From assembly GCA_945901155.1 (NCBI GenBank), contig CAMDKO010000013.1, forward strand, positions 1 through 42,467: a DNA stretch of 42,467 nucleotides. The letters are read 5' to 3'. Within the stretch, counting starts at the first letter, position 1, and the number at the start of each line of letters is the position of its first letter. The notes beneath the pieces were generated by a model. It saw only the letters and a program-made list of their open reading frames with translations. It made no database searches and was not told the origin of the DNA. Of this stretch, positions 42,071 to 42,467 are shown piece by piece. Source of the stretch: Pedobacter schmidteae (lineage in GTDB: Bacteria > Bacteroidota > Bacteroidia > Sphingobacteriales > Sphingobacteriaceae). The translations under genes were made by a program, and so were the position numbers.

Positions 42071-42410
42071 TCGGCTATGAGTGGGATGAAATTATGAATG
42101 GCAGGTAGCTAAATCCAGGAACAGGAAAACTTATATCAATCTTAAACAAATCGTCCATTCACTGAACCTCCGTTCACCTCTCTTCCGCATTGTCCCGATA
42201 GCTATCGGGAGTGTGCGGCTATTACTGTCCTAGCCCTCGCAGAACCTTTCATAGCAGCAGGCGCAGCGGTGGCGTTTTTGGTACTTTTTTGCCCGTCCGA
42301 ACGGATTCATCCGGGCGGGCTACAGAAAAAGAACTAAGCCCCCGCGGCTATAAGCGGAATGAAATTATAAAATGCTTAGTGGGTACCACCAAACACAAGA
42401 AAATGTTCTT
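42071..42410. repeat. Two imperfect direct repeats flanking a palindromic core
   Basis: Copy one (from 42071) reads CGGCTATGAGTGGGATGAAA and copy two (from about 42345) reads CGGCTATAAGCGGAATGAAA. Similarity continues through ATTATRAAATGC-like bases and a later CCA-AACACAAGAAAA-like part. They flank about 270 bp including the 42185-42218 palindrome. Confidence 0.65.
42185..42218. repeat. Extended palindrome around TCCCGATAGCTATCGGGA
   Basis: The 18-bp perfect palindrome at 42193-42210 lies inside matching CCGCA (42185-42189) and TGCGG (42214-42218). It is a typical extragenic palindrome of Bacteroidota; no function can be read from it. Confidence 0.75.
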
Positions 42411-42436
42411 ATTAAATCTCAGAAAACCTTATAAAC

Positions 42437-42467
42437 GAAAAAACCCCCCGAACATCATCCGGGAGGT
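42437..42467 (-). terminator. Rho-independent terminator read from the right
   Basis: The minus strand has CCTCCCG, a short loop, CGGGGGG, then a run of T. This implies a gene beyond the right edge transcribed leftward. It may instead be a leader attenuator for rhaT, but the 460-bp distance makes that less likely. Confidence 0.6.

Larger units (their letters stand above)
41972..42467. other. Gene-free repeat-rich region upstream of rhaT
   Basis: 496 bp with no gene I can support. It holds the rhaT leader (no clear TAnnTTTG box), two copies of a ~60-bp direct repeat, an 18-bp perfect palindrome, a GC-rich hairpin (GCCCGTCCG at 42291-42299 against CGGGCGGGC at 42312-42320) and a terminator at the edge. 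The mix resembles compound extragenic repeat elements of Sphingobacteriales. Confidence 0.7.

Overview
The window looks like a chromosomal segment of a Bacteroidota bacterium, probably of the Sphingobacteriales/Pedobacter type. The reasons are the TAnnTTTG promoter boxes, a DUF5916-type outer-membrane protein, an archaeal-type short phosphatidylserine decarboxylase, an Mrp protein without the usual CxxC, Sphingobacteria-style extragenic repeats, and an L-rhamnose operon with a fused aldolase/dehydrogenase. This placement comes from reading the proteins; no search was run.

Layout. 1-2393 (-): 5' part of a large secreted DUF5916/CBM9-like beta-barrel protein. 2565-3905 (+): ffh. 4104-19202 (+): comM/yifB (Mg-chelatase-like competence helicase), split by a 13.56-kb integrated element (4755-18316). 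19218-19364: ORF6N-domain remnant. 19450-26651 (+): a TPR protein and then a tightly overlapping eight-gene fatty-acid-synthase-II-type island (ketoreductase, hotdog dehydratase, ACP, ketosynthase, enoyl reductase, phosphopantetheinyl transferase, alpha/beta hydrolase, acyltransferase). 26732-28762 (+): lipoprotein MsrA and an M16 peptidase. 28873-32508 (-): an envelope operon (AsmA-like/transglycosylase fusion, Hpt, Psd, small Cys-rich exported protein). 32686-34796 (+): Mrp, Nfu and a CarboxypepD_reg-like protein. 35141-41971 (-): peptide deformylase and the rhamnose operon (rhaT, rhamnulose-1-P aldolase/dehydrogenase, rhamnose isomerase, kinase, mutarotase). 41972-42467: gene-free, full of repeats.

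The inserted element is the main find. Removing it at an AT dinucleotide shared by both junctions rebuilds an uninterrupted 512-aa ComM, with the canonical stretch [15 protein letters not shown] crossing the joint. The two inward element ends form an imperfect inverted repeat (16 of 21 positions) centred exactly on that AT. This is what an attP of a large serine recombinase should look like, and a 612-aa large serine recombinase gene starts about 70 bp inside the right junction. A second, small resolvase-type serine recombinase lies at the left end. The cargo, more AT-rich to the eye than the host genes, is a lipoprotein with 12 zinc-finger-like cysteines, two proteins with weak HUH/Rep-like motifs, small ORFs, a type I restriction-modification operon (HsdR, fused HsdM-HsdS, Mrr-like endonuclease with an extra N-terminal domain), and a ParB-like/DNA-methylase fusion whose catalytic motif is altered. 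The site lies beside the Walker A codons of comM, so the element interrupts a competence gene at one of its most conserved points while delivering DNA-restriction functions.

I see no tRNA, rRNA or CRISPR array.
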